From Exiguobacterium sp. s193 (GTDB lineage: Bacteria > Bacillota > Bacilli > Exiguobacteriales > Exiguobacteriaceae): DNA of 64,000 nt. How positions within the stretch are numbered: the first letter of the stretch is position 1; the number at the start of each line of letters is the position of its first letter. The notes beneath the pieces are model-generated. The model did no database searches and was not told the origin of the DNA. It was given only the letters and a program-made list of their open reading frames with translations. This document shows positions 1 through 8,449 of this stretch, in pieces. The position numbers and the translations under genes were made by a program. The stretch is taken from the NCBI RefSeq assembly GCF_018618755.1, contig NZ_JACSMR010000007.1, positions 1-64,000 of the forward strand, given 5' to 3'.

Positions 1-16
1 GGTAAGATGAACATAG

Positions 17-86
17 CTCATAACGAATCCTCCGTTGAATGTGGTGTGGTAGCTTTATTCTACACGAGGTCGTTATGGGTTTTTTG
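17..86 (+). terminator. Branched hairpin with T-run at the left edge
   Basis: Arms CTCATAACGA and TCGTTATGGG close a branched structure. Inside are a CCTC/GAGG pair and a smaller GTAG/CTAC hairpin, and a T-run follows. It reads as an intrinsic terminator of an upstream + strand gene outside the window. An attenuator is possible, but the 5' context is missing. Confidence 0.45.
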
Positions 87-120
87 TGTTTTCAGTTAGG
101 TGTTGCACTTAATATTACAA

Positions 121-148
121 TTCGTCATAAAAAAAATCATGGTATACT
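121..148 (+). promoter_or_regulatory. Possible promoter of the VbhA-Fic pair
   Basis: A good -10 (TATACT, 143-148) lies 43 bases before the antitoxin start, with a weak -35-like TTCGTC 16 bases upstream. The area is very AT-rich, so the -35 assignment is uncertain. Confidence 0.4.
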
Positions 149-190
149 TAGCTTATATATTTGAAAGTAAAAGTATAGGAGGTAAACAAT

Positions 191-376
191 ATGGAGTTCA
201 TTTCACAAAATCAAAGAGAAAAAAACGTACGGATTGCTGTCGGAATTGCATCTATTGACGGAGGTCGTCCCACATCATTTACTCAACAATTACTCCACCA
301 ATACGAAGCCGGAACTCTTTCTTCAACTCAAGTCAAAGATAAAATTTTAAAAAAATATGCAAAGAAACATGATTAA
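191..376 (+). CDS. VbhA-like antitoxin of a Fic toxin-antitoxin pair
   Basis: This is a 61-residue helical protein behind a strong ribosome binding site (AGGAGG). Its layout matches the VbhA antitoxin family: a charged first helix (about residues 8-16), a short segment IASIDGG (19-25) at the place of the inhibitory motif, then a second helical half ending in KKYAKK. Family members block Fic AMP-transferases by placing a glutamate of an S/T-x-x-x-E-G motif in the ATP site. Here Asp23 stands where Glu is expected and Ile19 where Ser/Thr is expected, so the motif is degenerate. The toxin gene starts 6 bases after the stop, implying co-translation. The family call rests on size, context and partial motif. 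Confidence 0.7.
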   Translation: MEFISQNQREKNVRIAVGIASIDGGRPTSFTQQLLHQYEAGTLSSTQVKDKILKKYAKKHD

Positions 377-382
377 TTTATT

Positions 383-1108
383 ATGGATCCCTATGTATAC
401 GAAGGCTCCACCGTACTAATTAATCATTTAAATATTACCGATGATAAAGAGCTTATTGAAGTTGAAGCTCAATTTTTGATTGCAGCCATCCTAGAGATGG
501 ATACGTTATTGGAAACAGTTGATTTTCTAAGCGATGACTCTATAAATGCTGTCCATCACTACTTATTCAGTGATTTATATAGTTGGGCTGGGGAATATCG
601 AACAATTAACATTTACAAAAATGAGCCCGTTCTAAACGGCTTATCCGTCTCTTATAGTAGCGCTTCCGCTGTCAGTGATGACATCCGTTCACTCTTTACG
701 TGGGTCAAAGAAGTGGAATGGAGTATGGATAACACTGAGCTCACTAATGCATTCATTTCTTTCATTGTAAGACTTTGGCGAATCCATCCTTTTCGCGAAG
801 GAAACACGCGAACGGTCTCAATCTTTTTGAAATTATTTGCTGAAAAACACGACATTTACTTTAACCTCGAGCTAATTTCAAAACACTCAAATTACTTTAG
901 AAACGCACTTGTACTAGCGACTGTTGAAGAGGCACCTGATATTCAATACTTGAGCAAAATCATTATCGATGCCTTGACTCCGGCGTTTTTAAGTACCCAT
1001 CCAAAAACGACACCATCACTAAAAAATTATCAGCAAGTCAAAGGTTATGATAGTTCTAAATATGAAGAAAAACCGTTTTATACAAACGAAGATTCTGAAA
1101 ACGACTAA
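383..1108 (+). CDS. Fic domain AMP-transferase toxin
   Basis: This 241-residue protein has a Fic core with catalytic loop HPFREGNTRTVS at residues 135-146. His135 is the expected general base and Glu139 the metal ligand. The canonical loop is HxFx(D/E)GNGRxxR; here the Gly after Asn is Thr and the last Arg is Ser, a variation common in Firmicute Fic proteins as far as I recall. A conserved YSWAGEYR segment (66-73) precedes it. Family members transfer AMP to protein targets such as gyrase and topoisomerase IV. No good ribosome binding site is visible and the gap to the antitoxin is 6 bases, so translational coupling is likely. The pair is clearly more AT-rich than the genes after it, suggesting horizontal acquisition. 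The target cannot be read from sequence. Confidence 0.88.
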   Translation: MDPYVYEGSTVLINHLNITDDKELIEVEAQFLIAAILEMDTLLETVDFLSDDSINAVHHYLFSDLYSWAGEYRTINIYKNEPVLNGLSVSYSSASAVSDDIRSLFTWVKEVEWSMDNTELTNAFISFIVRLWRIHPFREGNTRTVSIFLKLFAEKHDIYFNLELISKHSNYFRNALVLATVEEAPDIQYLSKIIIDALTPAFLSTHPKTTPSLKNYQQVKGYDSSKYEEKPFYTNEDSEND

Positions 1109-1161
1109 TAAATGACTACATTATTATTTTCATCTTACTGACAGAAATCAGTGTTTATTGA

Positions 1162-1205
1162 CTCCATATCATTTGGATATCGCATCCAGATGATATGGAG
1201 TTTTT
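1162..1205 (+). terminator. Intrinsic terminator after the Fic gene
   Basis: An 11-bp perfect stem, CTCCATATCAT with ATGATATGGAG, has a 17-base loop and is followed by TTTTT. It separates the toxin gene from the convergent lysyl-tRNA synthetase gene. Confidence 0.85.
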
Positions 1206-1254
1206 GCATCAAAAAAGTGTATAGTTTCGCCAATTCCAAACAATTGAAGGCACC

Positions 1255-2775
1255 TTAATAGAATGATAACAACGAACAAAAACGCTCACGCTCAATCGCC
1301 TGTACGAGTAACGGAATCCGCGGACCAAATGTGCTATCAATCGTCAATTCGTATAACATCGTCGAACGCATCTTTTGCAGCCGTATCGTTTCTTTCTTTT
1401 CTGCCAGTCGTGTCAGACGATAGAATACCGCCAGCACATCTTCCCCTTCCCGCACTGCTTCTACGAAACGGTTTAACCAGTCTTGTTCCTCTGGCGAATA
1501 CGACGCAAATTTTAAATCATTTCGCTGCTCGCGAATCCGAATCTTTCGTTCCGGGCACCAGCTTGTCACGAATTGACGGGCACGTTCGACTTGGTCAGCA
1601 ACCGTCTCGTCCGTCTCGCCGCATTCCAGCAATTGACGAAGTAACGGTTCATTAAAATCAACCATCGGACCAAGCGTCGTCCATTGCGAAAACGGGATCA
1701 GTTCGTTCTTCATGTCGGCTTGACTCCAACGTAAACTTTGCTGGATTTCTGGTGATTGCCGTTCATACCGCATCACCATCCGTTCATATTCCGCGTAATG
1801 CCGTAACACATCTTCGTCCATTCCGATATGAAATGCGTGCTCCGGTCGGTGTTTTGCAAATAGGAACAAAATTTGATGTGCCGGATAGACCTGCAGTAAA
1901 TCCTGTGGTGTTAACCCGCCACCACTCGAACTCGACATTTTTTTCGTTTCTCCTTTTAACCGAATGAATTCGTACGGGAGATACAACGGAGGTTCCACCC
2001 CAAAAATGTCGCGTGCGATCTCGGACGAGACAACATAACTTCCGTTTGCCGCGGAGTGGTCTTTCCCCCCTGGTTCAAAATCAACACCCTCCATTGCCCA
2101 ACGCATCGCCCAGTCGACTTTCCAGTTCAATTTCGTCCGGTGGTTGGTTCGCATATCAATCGTTTCGTGCCACCCGCAAGTACACCGATAGTCGTATGTC
2201 GCTTCCTGATCGTCAAACGACTCGATTGTCGTCGCATCCGTCCCGCAAGCCGTACAGTAAACGGAAGCTGGAAAATAACGTACCCTTTCCGCTTCAGAAG
2301 GAGTAGCTGATTTATATCGCATCAAGATCTCGTAAATCGCGTGACGTTCCCGAAAAGCGTGTAGAATCAATTCTGCATATCGACCCGACCGATATTCGGC
2401 GTGTTGGTACCGGTATTCCGGTTCGATCTGAAACAGCCGCAACGTCTCCTCGAACATTCCTTCGAAATAACGTGCATATGTTCCTTCACCCGTTGGTGCC
2501 GGCGTCTCACTGTACGGTCGTCCTAAATAACGATCATGCCCCGTGATATCAGTCGGCACTTTCCGAAAGCGGTCGTAGTCATCCCACGAGAATAAAAACC
2601 GGACATCCTTTCCTAAATCCCGTAACGCCTGAACGACAAAGTACGTCGTCACGACTTCGCGAAAATTACCGATGTGAACCGGTCCCGACGGACTGATTCC
2701 TGCTGCACACACGTACGTTTGTTTTTCCGGATTTCTTTTAATAATGGCACGTGCGGTTTCTTCTGCCCAATGCAT
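1255..2775 (-). CDS. lysK: Class I lysyl-tRNA synthetase
   Basis: This enzyme charges tRNA-Lys using the class I (archaeal-type) fold rather than the class II LysS fold usual in bacteria. The 506-residue protein shows the signature HIGN at 34-37 and KMSSS at 279-283, plus a Cys-rich insertion (CTAC 174-177, CTC 198-200) likely to bind zinc. The frame is open further upstream through the leader, but the start was set at the ATG preceded by AGGAGG with 7-base spacing; the upstream part is T-box RNA, not protein. The gene stands alone behind the T-box riboswitch. Whether the genome also carries a class II LysRS cannot be seen here. Length and motifs are intact. Confidence 0.95.
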   Translation of the reverse strand: MHWAEETARAIIKRNPEKQTYVCAAGISPSGPVHIGNFREVVTTYFVVQALRDLGKDVRFLFSWDDYDRFRKVPTDITGHDRYLGRPYSETPAPTGEGTYARYFEGMFEETLRLFQIEPEYRYQHAEYRSGRYAELILHAFRERHAIYEILMRYKSATPSEAERVRYFPASVYCTACGTDATTIESFDDQEATYDYRCTCGWHETIDMRTNHRTKLNWKVDWAMRWAMEGVDFEPGGKDHSAANGSYVVSSEIARDIFGVEPPLYLPYEFIRLKGETKKMSSSSGGGLTPQDLLQVYPAHQILFLFAKHRPEHAFHIGMDEDVLRHYAEYERMVMRYERQSPEIQQSLRWSQADMKNELIPFSQWTTLGPMVDFNEPLLRQLLECGETDETVADQVERARQFVTSWCPERKIRIREQRNDLKFASYSPEEQDWLNRFVEAVREGEDVLAVFYRLTRLAEKKETIRLQKMRSTMLYELTIDSTFGPRIPLLVQAIERERFCSLLSFY

Positions 2776-2799
2776 ATTGATTCCTCCTGAGTTCGGCAA

Positions 2800-3082
2800 A
2801 AAAGCTGATTTCCGCCGTTTAGTTTTCACTAAAGGACGAGAATCAGCTTCCCGTGGTACCACCTTTGTTCGTTGACCTGTCACCAGACCAACCTTTACAT
2901 GTACAAACATACACGCTCTCGATAATGGGAGAACCCATCGTAGCACCATCCAGTTGGAATCCGTACGAAGCTCAGAGGCTTTTTTCAGATTGAAACCCAG
3001 TCATCCGCTCCCACCAGTTCGGACTCGCTTGGCACCGTCAGTTTCTTCCTACTCTTCTCGTCACAGCCATGTCTATTTAATT
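2800..3082 (-). promoter_or_regulatory. T-box riboswitch leader of lysK
   Basis: On the minus strand the leader carries the conserved T-box sequence AAAGGTGGTACCACGGG (about 2850-2866). Immediately downstream is a terminator with arms GAAGCTGATT and AATCAGCTTT and a T-run (2800-2850). The upstream part folds as a Stem I-like region, and a run GAAAAAAG (about 2978-2985) offers an AAA specifier codon, which fits lysine. Uncharged tRNA-Lys is expected to pair with the TGG of the T-box and switch the terminator to an antiterminator, raising LysRS1 synthesis. The exact Stem I pairing was not resolved, so the specifier assignment is tentative. Confidence 0.88.
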
Positions 3083-3088
3083 TTGATT

Positions 3089-3118
3089 AGCATACAAATA
3101 ATGGAGAGAGATTGTCAA
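3089..3118 (-). promoter_or_regulatory. Promoter of the lysK T-box leader
   Basis: A consensus -35 TTGACA (3113-3118 on the minus strand) and -10 TATGCT (3089-3094) are separated by 18 bases, placing the transcript start near 3082 at the head of the T-box leader. Confidence 0.75.
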
Positions 3119-3148
3119 TCTTTTCTCGATTTATTTTTTTGTAGAGCA

Positions 3149-3412
3149 TTACTTTACTGCCTTTTCCGCTTCCAGTTGCTCCTTCTTTTTTGCCTGCCGC
3201 TTTACATCTTCTTGCCACCACCCGTTGATCAACAGGAAACTGCCAATAGCAAGGGCAGTGATTGGGAAGTACATCAAATGGTACGCCCCGAGTTCCTCAC
3301 TTGCATAATCCGGTGAAAGTTCAATATAGGCACTGAATAGTTGAACGATGAAAAACAAGAAAAAGCTGACAATCAATGCCCACGTACCGTAACGATAATT
3401 TGGATTCTTCAA
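3149..3412 (-). CDS. Small two-helix membrane protein, unknown function
   Basis: This 87-residue protein has two hydrophobic segments (about 10-30 and 48-64), a charged lysine/glutamate-rich tail and no recognised motif. The start is TTG, chosen because AGGAGG sits 7 bases upstream and no ATG is available. It lies 22 bases downstream of the BsuPI-type lipoprotein gene on the same strand and may be co-transcribed with it. Confidence 0.7.
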   Translation of the reverse strand: MKNPNYRYGTWALIVSFFLFFIVQLFSAYIELSPDYASEELGAYHLMYFPITALAIGSFLLINGWWQEDVKRQAKKKEQLEAEKAVK

Positions 3413-3434
3413 TAGGTGTTCCTCCTGGATTGAA

Positions 3435-3851
3435 TTATTTTAATCGAATTTCGCCGTCACCGGCTGTAGCTTCCCCTATGTTGTCACGGACGATGTAGTC
3501 AATGTCGTACACACCCGCTGGAATGACACCGGCTTTAACGGTTTTCTTCAGTGTCACCGTTGTATGCGGTTGAACTTCTTTTGACAATCGTTTTGGCTCG
3601 ACTTCTTGGTACGAATCGTAGACGATTTTTTGCGTATCGTGCTTGCGCACTTGCACGTTCAACAAATGTCCGGCACGGGAGGCGACTTTAATAGGATAAT
3701 CACCTGTATTCGACAGTTTGTATTCAAACGTAAATCCCTCTTTGACACTGCCTTGAACACGGTTTTCGACTGTTGTACTGCTCGGTTTCGTATCGAGGGA
3801 CATGCATCCGCCTAAACTGAACAATAACGGGACGATGAGTAATTTTTTCAT
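3435..3851 (-). CDS. Lipoprotein with BsuPI-type proteinase-inhibitor domain
   Basis: This 138-residue protein opens with a lipoprotein signal, MKKLLIVPLLFSLGGC, in which Cys16 is the lipidation site. The rest is a single beta-sandwich-like domain resembling the Bacillus intracellular proteinase inhibitor BsuPI: a strand containing FEYKLSNTGDYPIKV and later VIPAGVYDIDYIV. The lipobox means this copy is anchored outside the membrane, unlike the intracellular namesake. The target is unknown and the inhibitor role is inferred from the family only. It lies between the broken SUKH gene and the small membrane protein gene. Confidence 0.65.
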   Translation of the reverse strand: MKKLLIVPLLFSLGGCMSLDTKPSSTTVENRVQGSVKEGFTFEYKLSNTGDYPIKVASRAGHLLNVQVRKHDTQKIVYDSYQEVEPKRLSKEVQPHTTVTLKKTVKAGVIPAGVYDIDYIVRDNIGEATAGDGEIRLK

Positions 3852-3884
3852 TTCATGATGCTCCTTTTTAAACGTGATTCTGGC

Positions 3885-4829
3885 TTATTCCCAGCCCGGT
3901 AAAGGACGTGGCAATTGATCTGCAAAAGCACGAAATCCATCGTACCTGTGTCCTTCACGCTGTGGTTTCTCGTTTCGAACGAGCGGGTCTCCTGACGAAT
4001 CTTCATTCGCCCAAAACGAGTGCTCTGTCTGGAACACTTGAATGGAAGAAAAATGATATTGTTCGTAAGATAAATGATCACGGACGGATTGGATGACCTT
4101 CTCAAAACCGCGTCCTTCGTTATAACGCAACGCTAATTTCTCCTGCTCAAACTTGCCTACATACATCGAAATCGTGAAAGAGGAACCGTTTTTTGAAACC
4201 GGATATTCAATTTCGACCCGGACCGCGTCGACAAACCAGATTGTTACCGGGTGGCTCACCTTTTCTTCTGTCGTTTCCTCGACGAAATAATCGTCAGTCT
4301 GAATAATGAAGTCTTTAAGCTCCCAAAACGTCTCTCCTTGGGAAATGATTGAGTACTCCAGAAATGTTCCGAAATTTTGACCGATCGGATCAGCTTCTTT
4401 GGTCGACAATTCATGTAACACCCAGTACATGTAAGGCGTGTCGTCCGTTTTTGCAAACTCCCGGTTAATTAACAGATACCCTTCATTGATTTCCCCGATC
4501 ACCTAGTAGTGGTCGAAGTCCTCATGAATTAACTCATATTCAATCGCCTCATTCGTTGCTTCGATCACTTTATCGAGTGCGTGCAACACAAGCCCGAAAT
4601 CGTCCAAAATGAACAAATCTGCTCCGTCATGCAGTTCGAGAAAGGTTTGGTATTCACTCGGTAATTTTTGATTGAATTCGGCTTCAAATGCCGCAAGCGA
4701 TTCTGCTGTCACCGGTTCCGGCAAATTAAATTTTGCTTGACCGATTTCATTGTAACGCCGTTGAATGAACGTTGATCCATGACTGATTTTTTGTTTCAAT
4801 CCATCCAGTACTGCTGCGATTTGATTCAT
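3885..4829 (-). pseudogene. SUKH (SMI1/KNR4) immunity-type gene interrupted by an amber stop
   Basis: The frame is 945 bases long, exactly the length of its intact neighbour, and aligns with it throughout, from MNQIAAVLDGLKQK to RPLPGWE. After the SMI1/KNR4 domain (about residues 25-105) the reading hits TAG at 4503-4505. The paralogue has TGG there (DHYWIIGE), so one G-to-A change creates the stop. The downstream 205 codons remain open and well conserved, so the break is recent, a sequencing error, or read through. SUKH proteins are usually immunity factors against polymorphic toxins. The start has AGGGGGAGA upstream, and the gap to the paralogue is 15 bases. Confidence 0.85.
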
Positions 4830-4844
4830 GTCATTCTCCCCCTA

Positions 4845-5789
4845 TCATGCTTTTTCCCAGCCTGGCAATGGACGTGGCAAATCATTAACAAAGGCCTGAT
4901 AGCCGTCATACCTCATGATTTGGGTTTGCGGATGTTCGACGCGTTTTGCAACCTGTTCACCGGATGCATCTTCGTTTTGCCAAATCGGTGCTTCTTTTTG
5001 GAACACAGTGATTTCTGTAAAATGGAACCGCGGTTCCTCCAAAGTGCTCACAAGAGAACGATGCACTTGTTTCATCGTATCGTAGTCAAATTTCCACCAT
5101 AAATCAGGTCTTCCATTTTCATATGTATAAAAAGAAACAATAAACTCTCCCTGGCGGTAAATCGGATACTCGATTTCGATCCGGACCCGTTCCTCAGGTG
5201 CAATCGGAATGCCTGCCTGCACGTGCTCGGTTTCTTCTTCGACATAGTAATCAGTTTCCCGGACATCGAAGCTGTTGAATTCCCAGTACATATCGCCTTG
5301 CGCGATAATCGACCGTTCGAGGAATGTACCGAAGTTTTGACCGATGGCGTCGGTGTCCTCCGTTGACCCTTCATGATACTTCCAGTACATGTATGGTGTA
5401 TCTTCGGTTTTTGCATGATCCGTATGAATCAGAAGGTACCCTTCGTTCACTTCACCGATGATCCAGTAATGATCATAGTCTTCATCAATCAGACCGTCTT
5501 CCTTGGCCTCAATCGTCTTTTCAATTACTTCTTCGAGTGGATACAAGATCAGCCCCTCGTCACCTAACATAAACAGTTTGGCTCCGTCATGCAGTTCAAG
5601 AAAAGTCTGGTATTCACTTGGTAACGGTTGCTCGAACTCGGCTTGGAACGCTTGAAGTGTTTCCGGTCTGACTGGTTTTGGCAGATGGAACGTGGCTTGA
5701 CCGATTGAATTGTAACTGCGCTGGATGAATGTCGATCCGTGGTTGATTTTCTGTTTGAGTCCATCTAGGACAACTGCGATTTGATTCAT
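4845..5789 (-). CDS. SUKH (SMI1/KNR4) family immunity-type protein
   Basis: This intact 314-residue copy is the paralogue of the broken gene downstream. An N-terminal SMI1/KNR4 domain (about 30-120) carries LPSEYQTFLELHDGA, a signature of the family. A C-terminal region of about 170 residues, unique to this pair in the window, ends in PRPLPGWEKA. The frame is open further upstream but the start was set at ATG 5789, behind GGATGG and matching the paralogue's start. SUKH proteins commonly neutralise toxins delivered by contact-dependent or secreted systems. No toxin gene is visible nearby, so the role is inferred. The tandem pair arose by duplication. Confidence 0.8.
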   Translation of the reverse strand: MNQIAVVLDGLKQKINHGSTFIQRSYNSIGQATFHLPKPVRPETLQAFQAEFEQPLPSEYQTFLELHDGAKLFMLGDEGLILYPLEEVIEKTIEAKEDGLIDEDYDHYWIIGEVNEGYLLIHTDHAKTEDTPYMYWKYHEGSTEDTDAIGQNFGTFLERSIIAQGDMYWEFNSFDVRETDYYVEEETEHVQAGIPIAPEERVRIEIEYPIYRQGEFIVSFYTYENGRPDLWWKFDYDTMKQVHRSLVSTLEEPRFHFTEITVFQKEAPIWQNEDASGEQVAKRVEHPQTQIMRYDGYQAFVNDLPRPLPGWEKA

Positions 5790-5959
5790 GATCTCCATCC
5801 TTTTTGTATCTCTATCTGAGGCTTGCTGATATGCCTTCCTCGATTCTACCATTTTACCAATAATTTGGGTGATTCGTCTTTCCTGTTTCTGTGGTATTCT
5901 TTTTCTAATCATAACGGTGCCTGTATCACATCAGTCATCGATTCATTTGGAGGTGGACC

Positions 5960-6865
5960 ATGCAGAAACAGTCTTCGATGCTACTGATTCTACTGGCCGC
6001 AATGCTGTGGGGAACGACCGGCACGTCACAAGCCTTTGCGCCGGAAGCGGCTCATCCGATTGCGATCGGCGCCGTCCGATTAGCGGTCGGCGGTCTATTT
6101 TTATTGTGTCTCGTTTTACTGACGGGAAAGTTGACGCTGAAAGCTTGGCCGCTACAGACAATCTTTCTTGCCGCTGTCAGCATGGCCGCCTATCAACCGT
6201 TATTTTTTTCTGCCGTCCTCATGACCGGTGTCGCCGTCGGAACGGTCGTCGCGATCGGCAGTGCACCGATTTTTTCCGGAGTGATTGAATGGTTGGTCCT
6301 AAAAAACCGTCCCGGTACGATTTGGTGGCTGTCGACATTACTGTCGATTGCCGGTTGTTTGCTGCTCGTCATGAATCAAGCGGCAGTCTCGGTCAATCCG
6401 CTCGGCATTTTGCTCGCTCTCGGTGCCGGACTGTCGTTCGCCGCTTACACGTTCGTCAGCCGGGATTTGGTGAAAACCCATCCACCGCTGTCGGTCGTCG
6501 CGGTCGTCTTTACGCTCAGCGCCGTCCTGTTGTCGCCGCTCCTGTTCCTGTTCGACCTGTCATGGGTCTTCAGTCTGCGCGGTGCAGGTATCAGTCTGCA
6601 TCTCGGAGTTTTTTCGACCGGTCTTGCCTACCTCTTGTTCGCAAAAGGGCTAGCGCATGTCTCGTCTTCGACTGCCGTCACGCTGTCGCTTGGTGAACCG
6701 TTGACTGCTGCTTTACTCGGCGTCTTTGTCCTCGGGGAAACGCTCAGTCTGTTGGCGTGGGTCGGCATTTTACTTTTATTCTGCGGCATCGGATTACTCA
6801 TCTGGTCGTCACGTCGGGTACGGCAGCCGGACATCCTCGAACTCGCCAAGGAAAAACACTCTTAA
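5960..6865 (+). CDS. EamA/DMT family transporter
   Basis: This 301-residue polytopic inner-membrane protein has about ten hydrophobic segments arranged as two EamA repeats (about 8-137 and 148-285). It begins MLLILLAAMLWGTTG, typical of the drug/metabolite transporter superfamily, and has the repeated GEPLTAALLG segment late in the second half. Members export amino acids, metabolites or drugs; the substrate is not predictable. AGGTGG lies just before the ATG. It is divergent from the SUKH pair and 14 bases upstream of a small unknown gene with which it is probably co-transcribed. Confidence 0.88.
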   Translation: MQKQSSMLLILLAAMLWGTTGTSQAFAPEAAHPIAIGAVRLAVGGLFLLCLVLLTGKLTLKAWPLQTIFLAAVSMAAYQPLFFSAVLMTGVAVGTVVAIGSAPIFSGVIEWLVLKNRPGTIWWLSTLLSIAGCLLLVMNQAAVSVNPLGILLALGAGLSFAAYTFVSRDLVKTHPPLSVVAVVFTLSAVLLSPLLFLFDLSWVFSLRGAGISLHLGVFSTGLAYLLFAKGLAHVSSSTAVTLSLGEPLTAALLGVFVLGETLSLLAWVGILLLFCGIGLLIWSSRRVRQPDILELAKEKHS

Positions 6866-6879
6866 GGAGGGAATCAGTC

Positions 6880-7344
6880 ATGCATATCACATTCGAGAAA
6901 CTGTTGTACCGGGAAGACTATCAGATTAAACTCGATCACATTGTCATGAACGAGGAAAACGGTAATCGGCTGGCACTCTATTTCCGCGGCCATACGGACG
7001 AAGTCATGGTGCTCATCGGCGACTATTCCTGCAATTATTTTGAACTGTTGTTTGAAGCAGATTGTGTCTTGCTTCGTGCCCCGGATTTGTATGAACTGGA
7101 TGACGGGCTGGAGTACAGTACGATTCCGATCGTCATGTATAAGGACTCCGCACTTCTGACCTTTGCGACGGCCTGGATGGGATTGAAGCGGGACCCGTCG
7201 CAAGACTGGACCCACTACGCCATCCGGGCATTTGAGGATGACATTCATATCCTATCCCCGCGTCCACCGGTTTTTACGGACCTCGGTCACAAGATGAGTG
7301 ACTATGTCGTGAAACAGACGTTAAATCCACAGGCGGATCGTTGA
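6880..7344 (+). CDS. Unknown 154-residue acidic protein
   Basis: Not recognised. The start at MHITFEKLLYRE is set by AAGGAGGG 8 bases upstream; the frame is open further upstream inside the transporter gene. The protein is soluble and acidic, with alternating strand-like segments (DEVMVLIGDYSC, DCVLLRAPDLYEL) and a final helix. No signal peptide or catalytic motif was found. It follows the EamA gene after 14 bases, suggesting one transcript. Confidence 0.7.
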   Translation: MHITFEKLLYREDYQIKLDHIVMNEENGNRLALYFRGHTDEVMVLIGDYSCNYFELLFEADCVLLRAPDLYELDDGLEYSTIPIVMYKDSALLTFATAWMGLKRDPSQDWTHYAIRAFEDDIHILSPRPPVFTDLGHKMSDYVVKQTLNPQADR

Positions 7345-7347
7345 CAC

Positions 7348-7376
7348 AAAAAAGCCCTACCTCGCCAAAGGTAGGG
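7348..7376 (-). terminator. Intrinsic terminator, minus strand, after the peroxidase gene
   Basis: On the minus strand a 7-bp GC-rich stem (CCCTACC with GGTAGGG) is followed by CTTTTTT. A second hairpin (GTCCG with CGGAC, 7392-7412) lies between it and the peroxidase stop. The site also closes the convergent + strand operon region. Confidence 0.8.
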
Positions 7377-7426
7377 TGATGCGATACGCCTGTCCGACGG
7401 CTTGCGCCGGACGGGACATGGTTTCA

Positions 7427-7903
7427 TTATACATAGCGCGCCAGTGTTTTTTCAATCGTCTGGATTGAATCGACCGGCGCAAACCGCTTAACGACCCGCC
7501 CTTGCCGATCAACAAGAAACTTCGTGAAATTCCACTTGATGTTTGACGACAATAGTCCGCCCTGTTGCTGTTTCAAGTACGTATACAACCGGTGTTCCGT
7601 CGGTCCGTTGACGTCAATCTTCTGAAACATCGGGAACGTCACGCCGTAATTCCGCTGGCAAAACTGCATCGTTTCCTCTTGATTGGCGAATTCCTGATGG
7701 TTGAACTGATCACACGGAAATCCGAGTACCTGAACGCCTTGCTCGGCATACTTGTCGTACAACCGTTGCAGGTCTCCGAGCTGATCGGCGAGTCCGCATT
7801 TGCTCGCTGTATTGACGATGAGCATCACCTCTCCGGCATAATCCTGCAAGGAAATGGTCTGTCCGGTTGCGTCTTTCACCTTAATCTCATAAAGCGATGG
7901 CAT
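7427..7903 (-). CDS. Glutathione peroxidase family thiol peroxidase
   Basis: This 158-residue cytoplasmic enzyme reduces hydroperoxides, in bacteria generally with thioredoxin or low-molecular-weight thiols. The active site NTASKCG places the peroxidatic Cys at residue 36. The downstream block GFPCDQF (61-67) holds Gln66 of the tetrad, with Asp replacing the usual Asn before it. WNFTKFLVD supplies the Trp and Asn. Length is normal for the family (about 160). A Cys, not selenocysteine, is encoded. It is monocistronic with its own terminator. Similar to Bacillus BsaA. Confidence 0.92.
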   Translation of the reverse strand: MPSLYEIKVKDATGQTISLQDYAGEVMLIVNTASKCGLADQLGDLQRLYDKYAEQGVQVLGFPCDQFNHQEFANQEETMQFCQRNYGVTFPMFQKIDVNGPTEHRLYTYLKQQQGGLLSSNIKWNFTKFLVDRQGRVVKRFAPVDSIQTIEKTLARYV

Positions 7904-7977
7904 CCCGTCGCACCCCCTTTGCCGTCAGTATACGCCGCTGAAAAAACTCCGTCTTTTTTGAACATGCGACGAGCTGT

Positions 7978-8196
7978 TTACCAGATGGATTCTTCCCGGT
8001 CACTCAGCTTGATGACGAACGGCATGATCAGTAAAAAAAACAGGCTGACGTATCCGAGCGACAGATACCGCTGCGTATCTTTTGAAAGATACTGCTTCTC
8101 ACCACAGTTCGGGCAATCCTTGCCATGCTTCGCAAAACCGACAGCCAGTATGTCTTTCGTCTTCCACTTGTAGTCACAATTCGTACAGCGCACCAT
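7978..8196 (-). CDS. Small membrane protein of the CXXC-20-CXXC zinc type
   Basis: This 72-residue protein opens with CTNC (residues 4-7) and CPNC (about 28-31), spaced about 20 residues apart, a likely zinc ribbon. One long hydrophobic stretch (about 48-62) and a charged tail follow. The pattern fits the family named for cxxc_20_cxxc spacing. Function is unknown. AAGGGG precedes the ATG. Confidence 0.75.
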   Translation of the reverse strand: MVRCTNCDYKWKTKDILAVGFAKHGKDCPNCGEKQYLSKDTQRYLSLGYVSLFFLLIMPFVIKLSDREESIW

Positions 8197-8449
8197 CTCA
8201 TCATCCCCTTTGCTCTCTTCTACTTTTTATTCTCAAAGCAGGTTTCACGATTTCGAAAATTTCTTATTCGATTAATTTTCAAACCAATTTGATACACGAT
8301 ACTTTTTTGTAAATAAAAGGAATTATCGAAACCTTATACAACGGTCTACCGTATAAAGTAATGTCGCTTCACTACATTGAACTTACGCTCACTGAAGTAT
8401 TCATTCCTACATATTGACAAAATAATAAACACTGATGGAGGTCATCCCG

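Noticed and set aside
1263-1655. Open frame antisense to lysK
   Set aside because: It mirrors the codon pattern of the real gene, lacks a ribosome binding site and has no protein character.
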